64,000 bases of DNA, taken from Hygrocybe punicea. Taxonomy: Eukaryota; Basidiomycota; Agaricomycetes; Agaricales; Hygrophoraceae. A model generated the notes under the pieces. That model searched no databases and was not told where the DNA came from. It worked only from the letters and a program-made list of their open reading frames with translations. The translations under genes were made by a program, and so were the position numbers. Location of the stretch: positions 1,426,001-1,490,000 of the forward strand of contig OY744463.1 in the NCBI GenBank assembly GCA_963556145.1, read 5' to 3'. Positions 24,116 to 36,633 of the stretch are shown piece after piece. How positions within the stretch are numbered: position 1 is the stretch's first letter; the number at the start of each line of letters is the position of its first letter.

Positions 24116-26092
24116 GCTGCATCTTCTTCATGGGTCACGTCCCAGCCCAAGGATGCAGTGAGCATGTCGGTGATGAGTGAGTCGCAGACCTGGGGGTTCA
24201 AAAGCTTCTCAAACATTACTTGGCAATGTTGCAGGGCTTGTGGGCACTGGGATTTGCATAAAATGCTGCATAGGTTTGCAGATCGAGTATATGACCTGGA
24301 CAAGGTCTCCTCTAATTCACCTACGAGTTTATCAGTACATTTGGGGCCTACAGGTTACTTACTGCAGTGCTCACCCATTTTGCTGCTGGTAGGAATTCGA
24401 TGAAGCGTACCGATAATCCGCTCAAAAGGAAATGTCCACCATGCGTGGAGAGGGCCGTAGAGTAACAGGTACTCATGTAAATGAAACGCCACATGATGAT
24501 TTGGGTGGAAATGGTATTCGGGGAACAACTCCTGGATCCCGTGAAGGTATGACTACAAATGCTGCAGGTACAGGCCAGCGTGGCGGTGGGAGGTTACTCG
24601 AGAAGAGACAATGACTAAGGCTGAAAGAAGGGATATGGTGACAGAAAGAATCTTGCTGCATCGTTCTGAGCGCTCATTCCCACTGTGGACTTTAGTCCAA
24701 AGGCGAACGAGTGACACGGGCAAATAGGTCATTCCCAGTACTCGCCATTGATCTGCCTTTACCTTTCCATGAGCAGAAGAGCCCAAATTCTGGGGAAACG
24801 AAGTCACCCAGCTTGGTGTCACCATATTCCTGATATCAGACCAGATCTCCTCCATCTCCTCCGTCGTCAATACATGGCCATGGGCAGTTGATGTGTTGGC
24901 ACCAGTCTCTCGCTTTTCTGGTTGAACTTGACACTGTGGGGTGAAGATAAGCAAGCCATTCAGGTAGTCAGGAAGGGCAACCTACCCAGGCGAGGATGGC
25001 GTCAACCCAGTCAATTTTTGAAGCCTTTCGATGCAGGTCCAAATGCACCACTGGGCACTTGAGCTTGGCACAGGCAAATTCAAGGGCACGCGCATGGCAT
25101 CTCATGAACTTTTGGACAATCTTTGGGTGGTCGGCCACCAGTTCAGGTGTCATGGGGCCTTGTAGGTATTTTTGAAGCTTTTGGACGCTCTTCTGCTCAT
25201 TGGGAGAGAATTCCTGCCAAGTGGAAGAAAATTCGATTGTTACCACCGGCAGTTCCTCTGCTTTTTTCAGGCGAATGCCAAGAATCCCTTCAAAGTGCTC
25301 TTTGATCAAGCCCAGGAAGAGGTTGTGCATGCCATCAACTACCACACAGCAGCCAATGTCGAAATAAGGCAGTCGAAGTAATTCCGACCAATGAATGCCT
25401 GACTTGTCGAAGAGTGCCTGTCTCGCCTTCTCATCACCTGCACTGCAGTACTGTTCAGCGCAAGCCTGGCAGTCAGCATCGGAGTGTCGGATCCAAGAGT
25501 CGTAGTCCGTGTTTTCATAGCCATGTGTGGCTCGAGTGCAATGACAGATGGAGCAGAAGTGATCATGAGAGAAAGCAGCAAATCCCCCCACTTTTCTTGC
25601 AGCAGGGAGGTCACAGATCACTACGACCAGTGCACAGCGCACCAGTCGGCCACCAGGATGGCGGTGAGTGCACGAGAATTTGACCCCAGTCACCCAAAAG
25701 TCCAAGAAGTCATCGATGAGTGGGGTCAGGTAATGGTTGATTGCAGCGAGTGGAGGTTCTTTGGGGCCAGGAATGATGCCAGCCAAAAACATGTTCTCTG
25801 GCTTGTAACGCAATTCAGGGGGAATGTTGAGGCAGACCAGGGATATGAGGCCAATGGAAGCCTTCTTTCCGGCCTGTTTATTGGTATACGGGTTGAAGAA
25901 GTCGACACAAAGACTAAATACGTAGCGGCCTTCGTCACCCCCAACACTGAAATGCTGCTTGTCAGGGCATTGGAATTCACGAAGGAATGCGCCGTCAAAA
26001 ATGTCATGCATTTCATCCACACTGCCAGCTTTCCTCATCCAGGAAGAATCCATGCAATCCTCCAACCCAGGTCGAGAAGTCAGCCCAGCTAC

Positions 26093-27708
26093 TGTTACGG
26101 ATCGCTTCTGCAGCGGGCTCCGGCAACAATCAACTTAACTAGGGATCGGATTCCAGAGGAGAGGAAAGCAGTTTTCATTGTTGCTTACAGCTAAGACAAC
26201 ACTGCTAAGAGGAGGGGTCAAGGTCTAATGTCATTGCGAGCCGTGGGGGTTACCCAAAACAAGATGAGTCTGCCCCAAGAACCAGACTAAACGTAAAGAA
26301 AGGAAAAGAAGAAAAAGTCCGAACCAACAACAAGGACAGTAGATATAGTGAATGGACTTGAGGGGAGGTAAATGGGAATCCAACCATGAAGCTACAACAT
26401 GTCCAACTACACCATGTTTTCACCATGAGGCGGACATGAGGCATCCTCATGTCGATGTTCTCGCGATCCAACTGGAGGCCCGGGTGTCATTGAGGAATAG
26501 AGGGGGTCTGGATGACTCGGATGATTTGTCATCGGATCATGTGATGTGCAGAATTGCCTATTCAGGGTCTACACTTGCTGTAAGAGGCAAGTGCGCAGTC
26601 TGGCAAGTGCATTGCACGGTCGGGTCGAAGATGGGTATCGTCCAGTGTAGGATTGGTGATGAGAGTGTCCTGAGGTAGCGGGGACATAGCGACAAGGTCG
26701 GTATAAAGGAAAACAAAGGAATGTATGGAGGGAAAACCAACTAGGATGGTGGGATAATCGAGGTCAGACATGTGAACAGCATAAGCTGTACCGGATGATG
26801 ATGTCTGTGTTGATGACGTATCAAGGAGCAATGTCTTGTCCTGTCTGTGGAACAACGCGATCCACCTGATGTCGGTATTCGTCCAAGAAAGGGTATCATT
26901 GTAAACGAGTGTGGGAGGATAGATGGAAAAGGATAAATGAACATGGGTCCAGGTTTCGAGTCATGGCATGAGTGACAAGCTGTGGGAACAAGTCGTCGGG
27001 TACTGCATTGAAGCGGTGTCGTGCGAACAATATACAATAGGGGTTGGTTCACTGTTTGGGAAGTCGTATGGTCTGTGGTCGAAGTCCAAAAGAGTATGCT
27101 CCAGCAATGGTCGGATTAGAGAGAACAGTGAAATGTCCTGTGATTGAGGATTGTTCAGAGTTCGCATGCAGGTGAGGAATGTCATCGGATCATCAGGGAG
27201 GATAATGGTAGGCACAGGGTATGAATATGGAAACCAAATATCCGGGAATGGCAATTGTCAATTACGTGTCGGTATACTGTCGAGGCGGATGTCGGTTTTA
27301 TCAATGAAGGAAGGTTGCCTTTTCCAGAGGCAAATCATGACGATGTAGAAACCGATCAGGAAGGTGATTGCTATGGCACCAATGATCATTACAGTTATGA
27401 ACTGTTTGGTGAGGATAGCCATTGTGCGTTGGTTTGGGAAGACAGTATGTTGTACAGCGAAGACAATGAAAGTGACGTCCGTTGGCAAGGCGACTATTCG
27501 GATACAGCAAGGTAACGTGGGTGTGTCCATGGTCGGTCTGGATTGTTCTAGAAGAAAGGATGAAAAGGGAACAAGAACAAGAACAAACAACGATGTCCAA
27601 AAGAAGACAAAAGGTAAAGGGGAACGAAAAAGGATGGTATGGTAAAGTGGAATCGTCATCGTGGGTAGCGGAGTCGGGATCGGAGTTGCGGAGTTGAAAA
27701 ATGTAACA
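26093..27708 (-). mobile_element. Solo LTR, family C, inverted
   Basis: Plus strand starts TGTTACGGATCGC and ends AAATGTAACA. Perfect 5-bp TSD GCTAC (26088-26092 and 27709-27713). Inverted relative of 14008-15641. Its removal rejoins DFKDWVA to GLLTSRPGLEDC of the TNP2 transposase. Confidence 0.9.
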
Positions 27709-28939
27709 GCTACCCAGTCCTTGAAGTCGAAGGAAACAAATGTTTTGATGGGAACCTGGATCTCCTCACCCATAATCGCCTGGGGCTTGGTCAAGCGTTC
27801 CTTGCAACGTGGGTTGCCACGAAACTCCTGGTGAGTGCAGTGTTGTGGGTATTGAGCAATGGGTGAGTCGCCTTCGAAAGTTGGCTTGTAGGTGCGGTGA
27901 CATTTTGGATTCGGGCAGACCGCATAAATGACGCTCTTCCCATCCAGATGAAAGTGGTCCACGGCGGAGCGAGGATCGACTGGAAAGTCGGACATAAGCT
28001 TTTGTTCTCGAGGTGAAAGGCGGGGCCCAGCCCTCATCAGGGTGAGCTGGATGACGTACTGCAGCATTGAAAGCATGAAATGGCATCCGCGACGCCCAAC
28101 GTTCAGCACCACCTGGCAGGCAACTACCAAAAAAAGGGAGACTTGAAGAATGGGGTCGACATGCTGAAGGAAGGGTGTAAAGTGATGGTCGGTTTTCAGT
28201 TCGTGGTTCACCTCCCTGCGGTGCTGTGCCAATTTCTGTTTCCACTCCTGTTTGCCTCAGTCCAGCTGATGCTGGACTTCATCCAGTCACTCGCCAATGG
28301 ACCTCTTGGTTTCAACCACCGCAGCTTGCTTCCCTTTGACAGTGTCCAATTGATTTCGGAGCTCGGTGCAGGTTGACAACAGCGGATTCAAAGGAGGGGG
28401 CGATGGCAGCTCCCCAGGGTGGTTTCGTAGTTCCGTGAGGGCTAGGGAGACCTTCCGAGCCAAGTCCTTCACAGACGCCTCGATCCCGACCAGGCGACGG
28501 ATGTGTGAATCCACTCGGCTGCGTTGAGAGGGTTGGGGACTGGAGGGGCTGGGTGCTTTCGGAGCATGGGGGCGAACGTGGGGGTGGTCTGCTGCGATTG
28601 AGGGTTCTGGTGAACCGAGTGATAAATTCTGCGAGGTCATCGCCGAACCTTGTGAAGCTGGGTTGGATTTGGACCAAAGCCATCCGCCTGGTTGAGTAAA
28701 CGCCCCGGAAACTTGGTCTGCGAGGGTCATGGATGCCATGTATTGGGCGATGTTGGCATCGCGGGCATCTATGGCACGCCGGGTGGCATCGCGAGCAATC
28801 GTGGCACGGTCTTGGAGCTGGTGGGATTTGAAGGTGTGGTGGTCCACTGGTACTCCTTGTGGAGAATTCGTCGTGGGGTCGAGGCCTCCCTTCGTGGCAC
28901 ACCCGAAGGAGGCACAGAAGCAGGTCAGCATGCGGAGCT

Positions 28940-29800
28940 AATGAGGCGAAAGCGGTGGTTCTTGGCAACTCAGACGAGAGAGTATGGCTCGGGAAATAGA
29001 GCAAGAAGACCCGTCCTTGGATGCCAAAGCCACGTAACGAGGAATCCGGGAGGAGCACTGAGGTACAGGAAGTGGGATTGGTGTCTGGGGAGCCCAAAAC
29101 ACGTCAGGGTGTGAGTCTGGAGAAAAAGATCATGAGCTCAGGAGCGGGACTTCGGCCAAGCATCTGCGGTGTCTCAAAGCTTGCTGGCCCACTCGGTCCC
29201 AGGGTTGATCCCTGAGTGGCCCAACGAGCGGCAAGAGGCCAGCAGAAAAAAAGCACTCACGCGCAGGAATGGGGCGATGAGACCACGCCAAAGCCGTGTA
29301 GGGAGGAATCCGGGGGCGCTGACGCGTAACGGGGAATCCGGGGGGAGCACTGGTGGAAGAGGAAGCGAACAACATGTCTGGGAGCCCAAAACACATTAGA
29401 TAGACAATGGAGGAGGCAGTGGGCGCGTGTCTGGGAACCCAAAACACGCTGAGGAGAAGGAGAAAAAAACAAAAAGCCCCAATAAGGCAAGCCCACCCAA
29501 ACAAAGACAAACAACCAAAAAAGGTCTCAACGCCTTGCCTTCTAAGTTCTTCATCAGCGTCTTATGGGTTCCCAGAGATGCTGAGCCCACCCCTCATTCC
29601 CTCGTCCGTTGCATGACCCGGGAACATTTGCCATCTGCTCCCCATCACTTTGCTCGAACCGCTGGCCATACATCCTCGCTCACCAAATCTTCAGCATCTT
29701 ATGGGTTCCCAGAGATGCTGAGTTGGCTCCTCACTCCCCTTCTTTGCTTCAGTCACGCAAGTACTTCATTTCATTATCATGCCATGCACTTTAGTACAAG
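28940..29800 (-). promoter_or_regulatory. Intergenic module P1, upstream of the transposase gene
   Basis: Contains repeats TGGGAGCCCAAAACAC and TTCCCAGAGATGCTGAG found also at 34200-35430 and 42030-43120. In each place the module lies between the stop of one gene and the start of the next; here, between the WD40 stop (29806) and the transposase ATG (28931). Probably promoter plus transposase-binding repeats; inference from position and copy number. Confidence 0.55.
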
Positions 29801-29805
29801 TCGTT

Positions 29806-31631
29806 CTACGCCTCCACGATCTCTGCTGTTCCTTCAACAATCACTAGCTTTCTCAGTCCCAACAGTTGCCTAAGTTTGTCTTCGTCCATGTCAGCGAACG
29901 GCGTCCATGGGTCTTCGAGTTTCTTCTCGAAGACGGGGATTTTGTGCAATTTGAGGTTCTCCTGAATGACGGCGGTGACCGATCCCGCACCCTACCCATG
30001 CTATCAGAGCAAGAAAGAGCGAGATGGATCAAATGTACCTGCACAAATGGCGGCATCCAAAAATTTGACGTCAGGTATAGAATCAAGAACAAAACCAACC
30101 CATTTAGCACAACCAACCAGTCTGAGAGCGTATGGTCCGCCTTCTTACGTTTGTTGGTGGCCTGCTTGGTCTGAGACAGTGAGTACTGAGCACATATGGG
30201 CATACACGGATACTCACTGGTTTCTCCCAGATGCATATGTCGAAACAATTTTCTGACAAGCCGGAGGCAATTAGATGACGCTCAGGAGAGGAGATGGCCT
30301 AAATCCAATCTAATGAAGAGACTTAAATTGACTTCTCATTGGTTTACGTACCTCAACTGTCTGAATCAACGCCTGGCCTGAATTCATCTCCATTCATTAT
30401 TGCTGTGCAGTTTGACTGATGAACAACTCACCTCCATCGTGACACAAGGTCTGGACAACCCCTTCCGAATTTGTGTTGAAGAGGTAGACATTACCGTGAG
30501 CACTTCCACATATGACCACATTGGCCTGCTCGGCGAAAACCCCCTTCTTCACGTATCTTCGAGTGACTGCCACGCTGAAGGATCGCATGGGAGAAGTCTG
30601 AGTTATGTTATATAAATCAAATCCTGTGCTCAAGTTGTCAATGAGGACGAATTTTTCTGATGGGCAGACACTAGCATTCCCTCTATGAAATTCACCTCAG
30701 TTTGCTGGACATTCTTCACATCAAATCACTCACATGCCAGACTTGAACACCTTGGACCATTTCTTGATGGATGTCTCTGCATCTTGACAGGAACTAGCCA
30801 AACGAGGATCAGCAGGACACTGTGGCCAGTATATACGTTCACTCACACTTCTCCGGACTCCAAACTGAACACCAATAGGTTCTGATAGCCACTCATGAAG
30901 TGGATAGTGCGAGGGATGGTCAGGTCCAGCACGTGCTTATTCCATAGGCTCGTGAGAGTACCTGTATTTATCTAAGCATTCTTTTGAAGTTTCCTTTACT
31001 CCGAACTCACCGTTCTTCTCCAGGCAATAAACCTGAACCTGACCATAGTTACTCGATGTTGCAAGTCGGCTGCATGTTGGATCAAATGCCAGGGCCTCGA
31101 CACTGTCACTAACAGCAAATGCGTGGGTGTTTGACAACTCCAAGAACTTGCCCTGACCTTCATCAGTGCCACCGTTGAATGAAATGAGGGGTATACTCAC
31201 CCCAAACCTGCTTTGGCGATATACTGACACCATTCCTCTTCCAGTTCCGAAGCAAAGTGTTTCGCCCGTGACTCCAGCTTCAGAAGCTAGCCACTTTATA
31301 CAGGTGATTTGCCCCTACTTTCCTCCATTGTCATGGATCACCTGGATGCATTTGTATTTTTCTAAGATCCAAACCTGAATGGCTTCATCATCTCCTACAT
31401 CACGTCATCAGTGCTGTGTTCCCAAATCACTGGTCTCCCTACCTCCACTTGCAAGTTGTTCACCATCGTGAGCGAAGGCAAAGCAGTTGATGGCCGCAGT
31501 GTGGCCAGCAAGCTGTCTAGCTAGTCGATATTGCTGTCTGGAAATAAGGCAATGAATAAGCTTGGAGGAACCAGACGTACATCTTTTTGCACAAAAATTT
31601 GATCCCAAATTTCTTGAATGGTTGACGGCAT
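29806..31631 (-). pseudogene. WD40-repeat protein with C-terminal membrane helix
   Basis: Minus-strand, several short introns. Possible start MPSTIQEIWDQIF at 31631. Blocks in order: QYRLARQLAGHTAAINCFAF then DGEQLASGG (first WD40 blade, about 31440-31540); EAIQVWILEKYKCIQVIHDN; LCFGTGRGMVSVYRQSRFG (about 31200-31256); VEALAFDPTCSRLATSSNYG; IPRTIHFMSGYQNLLVFSLE; STGFDLYNITQTSPMRSFSV and ANVVICGSAHGNVYLFNT (about 30460-30640); a hydrophobic helix VVLNGLVLFLILYLTSNFW (about 30050-30110); and a tail ending LVIVEGTAEIVEA, stop at 29806. A TAG at about 31342-31344 replaces the Trp expected in GKWGQI, so this copy is probably broken. WD40 propellers bind protein partners. I recall this build as a common Agaricomycete repeat family; its role in the element is unknown. 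Confidence 0.72.
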
Positions 31632-31987
31632 GAAAGAGTATTAGGATTTTCTGCACCGATGGCGTATTCAGTATATATACTCAAAATATATAATTGTGTT
31701 CTCCATTCTTTTGTGAGGATGAACAATATCATTCTGTTGTGACGTCGTGTTGGCACGCTTATGAGAACATAACAAGGACACAAATAGTTCACCATTTAGA
31801 GAATTATCATACAGAAAATGACTCAAAGGGGAACAAGGATCATAAATAATAAATAGGGACTCCATGAAAGTGCACCTCAGAAATAATGCAGACCGCTGGT
31901 ATTATTTGCCGACATCTACCACTCATCACAGGACGTATTATATTCACAACCCAGAGACTTCCTGACCCACCAATGATCACCCCACAG
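31632..31987. promoter_or_regulatory. Divergent promoter region
   Basis: About 350 AT-rich bases between the diverging WD40 gene and the gene starting at 31988. No coding. Likely holds both promoters; no specific site recognised. Confidence 0.35.
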
Positions 31988-34142
31988 ATGGATTTTTATG
32001 CAGAAGAGCGAGACTTGACCTCCTTTGCAAAGGAACAAAGCGAATGCAGTGACGAAGCCATGTCGGAACTATCCGTTCTAAAAAGCGACGAGGAACCCAT
32101 CAGCGGTCACAAAATCCCTAAACCACCAGGTGAGGCAGGCCGCCCAGGCAGTGGCGGTTACAACTTGAAGGATGTGCTGGGATGGGCCAAGGCAGAATTT
32201 GACCAAGTGCAGGTAGCATGAATATTGCGTGATGTAGTGTTGCCGTAGTTCGGTTCCGAACCTAGCCGAACCCAGTTCAAACCCCGAACCGAACCCTAGG
32301 TTCAGTCTAAGTTCAGCCAAGTGCTGAACCGGACCGCGGGTTCAGTTCCAGGTTTCGAGGCCTGCCGGATTTCCTGAACGGCTCCAAACTGCGTCCAAAC
32401 CGCGAACGCGGATATTTTTAAGGTATTTATTTCATTTGTTTTTCGTATTTCTTTACTTACTTTTTCGTGGTAAACAGTATCATGTGACCATTACACGTAG
32501 GTTTTCTTCACCAACACCGCAACAACGCAAGGCCAATGAACGCGACACATTGTCGCGTTCATGAACACAGGTAAGTCTCATAAAATTTCTTAACTTTACT
32601 AATATTATCTGCCACAGGCAACTTGACCGCGACGTACACGACCCGGCACAACATGGATCTCAGCGCCAACGCAATGCCAATGGATGCGGGACGGCCGCAA
32701 CACCACCACCACCAGCGGTGGCAACGGCAACGGCATCAACGACGATGGCAACGGCCATCAGCAGCGCCGGCAGCAGCAGAAGCGCCTGCAACAGCAGCAG
32801 CAACGCCGGCAACAGCAGCAATGCCGGCAACAGCAGCAATGCCGGCAGCAGCAGCCGTGGCAGCAACACCACCGCGACCATACCACCACCCGAAGAGGAC
32901 AACAGCAGCAGTGCCGGCAGCAGCAACAGCGGCAGCGGCAATGGCGACAACAGCAGCAGCAGCAGCAGCAACGGCGACAGCAGCGGCAGCAGCAGCAGCC
33001 ATGGCAGCAACACCACCGCGACCATACCACCACCCGAAGAGGACAACAGCAGCAGTGCCGGCAGCAGCAGCAGCTGCTGCTGCTGCACCAAGCCATCCAA
33101 TGCCAACGGACACGGGACAGCCGCAACACCACCACCACCAGCGGCGGCATGGCAATGACGACGGCGACGGCCAGCAGCAGCAGCAGCAGCAACAGCGGCA
33201 GCGGCAACGGCGACAACAGCAGCAGCAGCAGCAGCAACGGCGACAGCAGCGGCAGCAGCAGCAGCCATGGCAGCAACACCACCACAACCATACCACCGCC
33301 CTGACGAGGACAACGGTTGGCAGCAGCAGCGCCGGCAATGCCACACAGGGACCACGGGACAAGACCCCGTCCCTCCACATCCCTTGGGGACACCGGAGGG
33401 CTCCCCCGCACCCATCTACCTCGCGAAGTGCAGCGCCGTATCTATTGATACGTGCCTGCCATTCGTGAGGAGAATGGATGGGGTGAGCCCACCTCGGTCT
33501 GGGTTTCAGACCACGTCTGAACCCAGACCAAACGCGAAGAGACGGTTCGACGCCGTCTGGGTCCGGGTTTGGCCATGCGCCAAACTGGACCCGAAGTTCA
33601 GTTCGCGGTTCCGCCAAAAAGGGTCGGAACCGGACCGAACTGAACTTCGGCAACACTAGCGTGATGAATTGAAAAAAAGGAGTTGACTTTGAGTCGTAGA
33701 AATGTGTCCGCTCCCAAGCCAACAAGAAGCTGAACCGGGATAAAAGCTACGCACGTCAAAAAGACAGCACGATATGTGCCATTTGTCTTCAAGTAAGCAA
33801 CTAACCTCAGCTAAACTTGCCCTCAGGAGCTCACACACTGCACAGGCGTCCAAAAAGCATCCGATTTTAGACCAATACGTCAACCATTGGCCAGTCCGGT
33901 CTATGCTGAAACTTCACCTCAAGTACACCTCAGAGTCAGCTCGACGCACGAAGGAGAAGGCCATCGCCAGGAAGGTGGAGCAAGTCGTTGGAAAGGCGGT
34001 CGCCGCAAGAAAGGCCCTTCCCAAAAGGAAAGGAGCAGTGGCAGAGAGAGACCAGGAGGACGAGGATGACAATGACAATGACAATGACAATGGTGATGGC
34101 AATGGCAATGGCGACAATAGCGACGGCGAGGAGATGGCTTAA
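31988..34142 (+). CDS. Unknown cargo protein (PKPPGEAGRP family), with a transposon in an intron
   Basis: Start taken at ATG 31988 (MDFYAEERDLTSF); the frame is open upstream, so an earlier ATG (31886) is possible. Exon 1: SDEAMSELSVLKSDEEPISG, HKIPKPPGEAGRPGSGGYN and LKDVLGWAKAEFDQVQ. A donor GTAGCA follows, and the hAT-like element 32235-33658 lies in the intron. Then CVRSQANKKLNRDKSYARQK, a further intron near 33792, and KKHPILDQYVNHWPVRSMLK LHLKYTSESARR, a Lys-rich stretch and an acidic Asp/Asn tail ending NSDGEEMA. I recognise the motif set from unnamed Agaricomycete proteins; no function is known to me. The last exons need an intron whose ends I could not fix, so it may be a pseudogene. 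Confidence 0.5.
32235..33658 (+). mobile_element. hAT-like non-autonomous element (TAGTGTTGCCG family), copy 1
   Basis: TIR TAGTGTTGCCGTAGTTCGG and inverse CTTCGGCAACACTA. Perfect 8-bp TSD GCGTGATG (32227-32234 and 33659-33666). Inside: an exon-like stretch with intron GTAAGTCTC ... CTGCCACAG (about 32572-32618), then about 700 bases of CAG/CAA/GGC triplets (32700-33310) open in many frames. No transposase. Related copies at 44644 and 49074. Confidence 0.9.
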
Positions 34143-34154
34143 GTTTCTAGAGAT

Positions 34155-35431
34155 CGTCATTTTTAAATTTCTACGATCGGAACCGGTATGCAGCTAAGAA
34201 AGGGGTTGAGGCGTGGGTCCGTTTCCAAATGATGTGTAGTATGAAAATGAAGCATTTGCATGGCTGAAGCAAAGAAGGGACATAAGGCCAGCAGTTCGAG
34301 TGATTCAATGGGGTGAATGGCGCACATTCCTGGGCAACGCGACAGATGAGGGAGTGAGGAGCCGACTCAGTGTCTCTGGGAACCCATAAGACACTGAAGA
34401 TTTGGTGAGCGAGGATGGCGTGATTCAACAGGTGAATGGTGAACATTCCCAGGCGACTTGAAGACGAGAGAATGAGGAAAAGGAATGAGGGAAAGACTTA
34501 GTGAGCGAAAGGGACAGAGTGAGGAGCTGACTCAGCATCTCTGGGAACCCATAAGATGCTGAAGATTTGGTGAGCGAGGACGTATGGCCAGCGGTTCGAG
34601 CAAAGTGACGGGGGCAGATGGCAAACATTCCCGGGTCATGCGACGGACGAGGGAATGAGGGGTGGGCTCAGCATCTCTGGGAACCCATAAGACGCTGATG
34701 AAGAACTTAGAAGGCAAGGCGTTGAGACCTTTTTTGGTTGTTTGTCTTTGTTTGGGTGGGCTTGCCTTATTGGGGCTTTCTGTTTTTTTCTCCTTCTCCT
34801 CAGCGTGTTTTGGGTTCCAAGACACGTGCCCACTGCCTCCTCTGTCATCTATCTAACGTGTTTTGGGCTCCCAGACACGTTGTTCGCTTCCTCTTCCACC
34901 AGTGCTCCCCCCAGATTCCCCGTTACACGTCAGCGCCCCCGGATTCCTCCCTACGCAGCTTCGGCGTGGTCTCATCGCCCCATTCCTGCATGTGAGTGCT
35001 TTTTTTTCTGCCAGCCTCTTGCCGCTCGTTGGGCCACTCAGGGATCAACCCTGGGACCGAGTGGGCCAGCGAGCTTTGAGACACTGCAGATGCTTGGCCG
35101 AAGTCCCGCTCCTGAGCTCATGATATTTTTCTCCAGACTCGCACCCTGACGTGTTTTGGGCTCCCCAGACACCAATCCCACTTCCTGTACCTCAGTGCTC
35201 CTCCCGGATTCCTCGTTACGCGTCAGCGCCCCCGGATTCCTCCCTACGCAGCTTCGGCGTGGTCTCATCACTTCATTCCCCCTGCATGAGTACTTTTTTT
35301 TCCTGCCAGCCTCTCGCCGCTCGTTGGACCACTCAAGGATCAACCCTGGGACCGAGTGGACCAGCAAGCTTTGAGATGCCGCAGATGCTTGGCCGAAGTC
35401 CTGCTCCTGAGCTCACGATCTTTTCTCCAGA
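34155..35431 (+). promoter_or_regulatory. Intergenic module P2, upstream of the oxygenase gene
   Basis: Inverted relative to P1 and direct relative to P3. Contains TTTCTACGATCGGAACCGGT (about 34168), a remnant of the 3' end of the SSDES gene (compare 41928), then the CATCTCTGGGAACCCATAAG and GTTTTGGGCTCCCAGACACG repeats. An internal tandem duplication covers about 34860-35120 and 35150-35430. Ends just before the ATG at 35432. Confidence 0.55.
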
Positions 35432-36407
35432 TGCTCTGGTTTCCCCATGCTCGACTGGTAAGCCTCCCACCCTTTGGGAAACCCTGGCTGACGTTGCCAG
35501 TAGACCTGCTGGAGAATGGATCTCCGGACCTCAGGGGAAGAGCTCAGAGGGAGCCACGGCTGGGAGGGGAAAGCTAAGGAAAACCCTAAGATGGATGACT
35601 AAGCTACTAAAGGAAAGGGAATCTACTGGCTAAGGGTCTCCGGGGTCCTAGGGGCTAGCAGCTACTGCTGCACCGCTCGGGCAGGCCCTTCTCTCCTTAT
35701 GGCGTTTCCCCTCTTCCCTGCCCAGATTCTGTCGATTTCGGCCGCCTTTTGGAGGAGGCCACTTTGTGCGACTCCGAAGAATTGGAGGAAGAAGGCGCCG
35801 AGGTTGATGCAATCGGAGTCACGGCAAAACGTCCCCCCTCACCCCAATGGCTGGAAGCGCCTGAGGCAAAACCAGTTCGACAGAACAACCTGCAAGTGCC
35901 AGCATTCTCCACCTCTTGGCAACACGCGAAACGCTGCCGCCAGCTCAATGGACATGTGCCGCGAGCCAAGACCCTAAAAGCACACATGCAACCTGCCACC
36001 CTGGTCTTCACTGCCCTGGCAACATAGGGCCTTCCTGCGACGTCTTGTGGCTACCAGGCGGTCCCAAAGAGCTTTTTGGACGCGCAGAAGGCTTATACGC
36101 TGCCGGAATTGATGAGCTTGGGGCTTCATTTGATTCGCTGTGATCGCTAGTGAGCACTTGATGTTCTTGACCTGAAATAGGAGGCTGATTCCACTGCAGT
36201 GAGTCACGGCCCATTTATGACCTGCAGAAGCGAATCATCGCATGCCTGGCGGGGCAGCCGTGCGACCTGACCTATGCAGCTTCTGTAGAGGCCGTCTATC
36301 TATTCTTCTTGCTGAGAATGCCCAGCTCAAGCCTTCAGTGCATGCTCGTGGGCCATTTCCTGTCCTCAATGTGGGGATTACACATAGCCTGGGCACAACG
36401 AGGCCGG

Positions 36408-36563
36408 TGTAGTAGTGGTGCCTGTCCTATCACGTGACCTCAGTCCCACGGTTGGGTCCCTTATCTAGCAGTTGCCTGTAGTAGACAGTTCTCTATCCCA
36501 TCCACCTTGACCTTTCCATGCGATTCTGTCCCTGATCCCGAGAGGTCCCTCGGGACCACTCCA
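36408..36563 (+). repeat. 5' LTR, family D
   Basis: TGTAGTAGTGGTGCCTG ... CGGGACCACTCCA; direct repeat of 38010-38165. Confidence 0.93.
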
Positions 36564-36566
36564 TCG

Positions 36567-36591
36567 TGGTGATGAGAGCGCGATTCGAGCC
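36567..36591 (+). other. Primer-binding site
   Basis: Begins TGGTGATGAG three bases after the LTR; its 3' part GCGATTCGAGCC is the complement of a tRNA T-arm (GGCTCGAATCGC). A 25-base stretch thus matches the shape of a tRNA 3' end with CCA. I cannot name the tRNA. Confidence 0.75.
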
Positions 36592-36633
36592 ACGCCACTG
36601 GAGACCACACCATTCCACTCGCACAGACCCTTT

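Larger units (their letters stand above)
22708..28931 (-). pseudogene. TNP2-like (CACTA/EnSpm) transposase
   Basis: Minus-strand gene with ATG at 28931 (MLTCFCASFGCATKGGLD), which follows the shared intergenic module. Order: N-terminal region with QLQDRATIARDATRRA and a coiled coil (to about 28290); a hydrophobic stretch QVSLFLVVACQVVLNVG; a Cys/His cluster CPNPKCHRTY ... YPQHCTHQEF; SFDFKDWVAG, into which the solo LTR 26093-27708 is inserted; then GGDEGRYVFSLCVDFFNP, KPENMFLAGIIPGPKEPPL, ALVVVICDLPAARKVGG and DGMHNLFLGLIKEHF (24968-26065), the typical TNP2 DDE region; then ADQWRVLGMTYLPVSL; C-terminus ILPW at 22708. A hAT-like element (23197-24115) sits near the end; its removal gives EEDAATWNEN. 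In-frame stops (GE*LDE, LD*GK) at about 28288 and 28258. It would cut and move the element; inactive here. Confidence 0.85.

Noticed and set aside
26352..28245. Frames across the family C LTR joined to transposase sequence
   Set aside because: They cross a precise insertion boundary (26093-27708) and are fortuitous fusions.
28287..29600. Plus-strand and extra minus-strand frames in the intergenic module and the N-terminal part of the transposase
   Set aside because: Shadows of the TNP2 gene or of the GGGCTCCCAGACACG repeats, not conserved as protein between modules.
32623..33725. Long open frames on both strands (over 300 codons) in the triplet region
   Set aside because: CAG/CAA/GGC repeats leave nearly all frames open; the frames overlap one another and consist of Gln, Ser, Ala, Cys or Leu runs.
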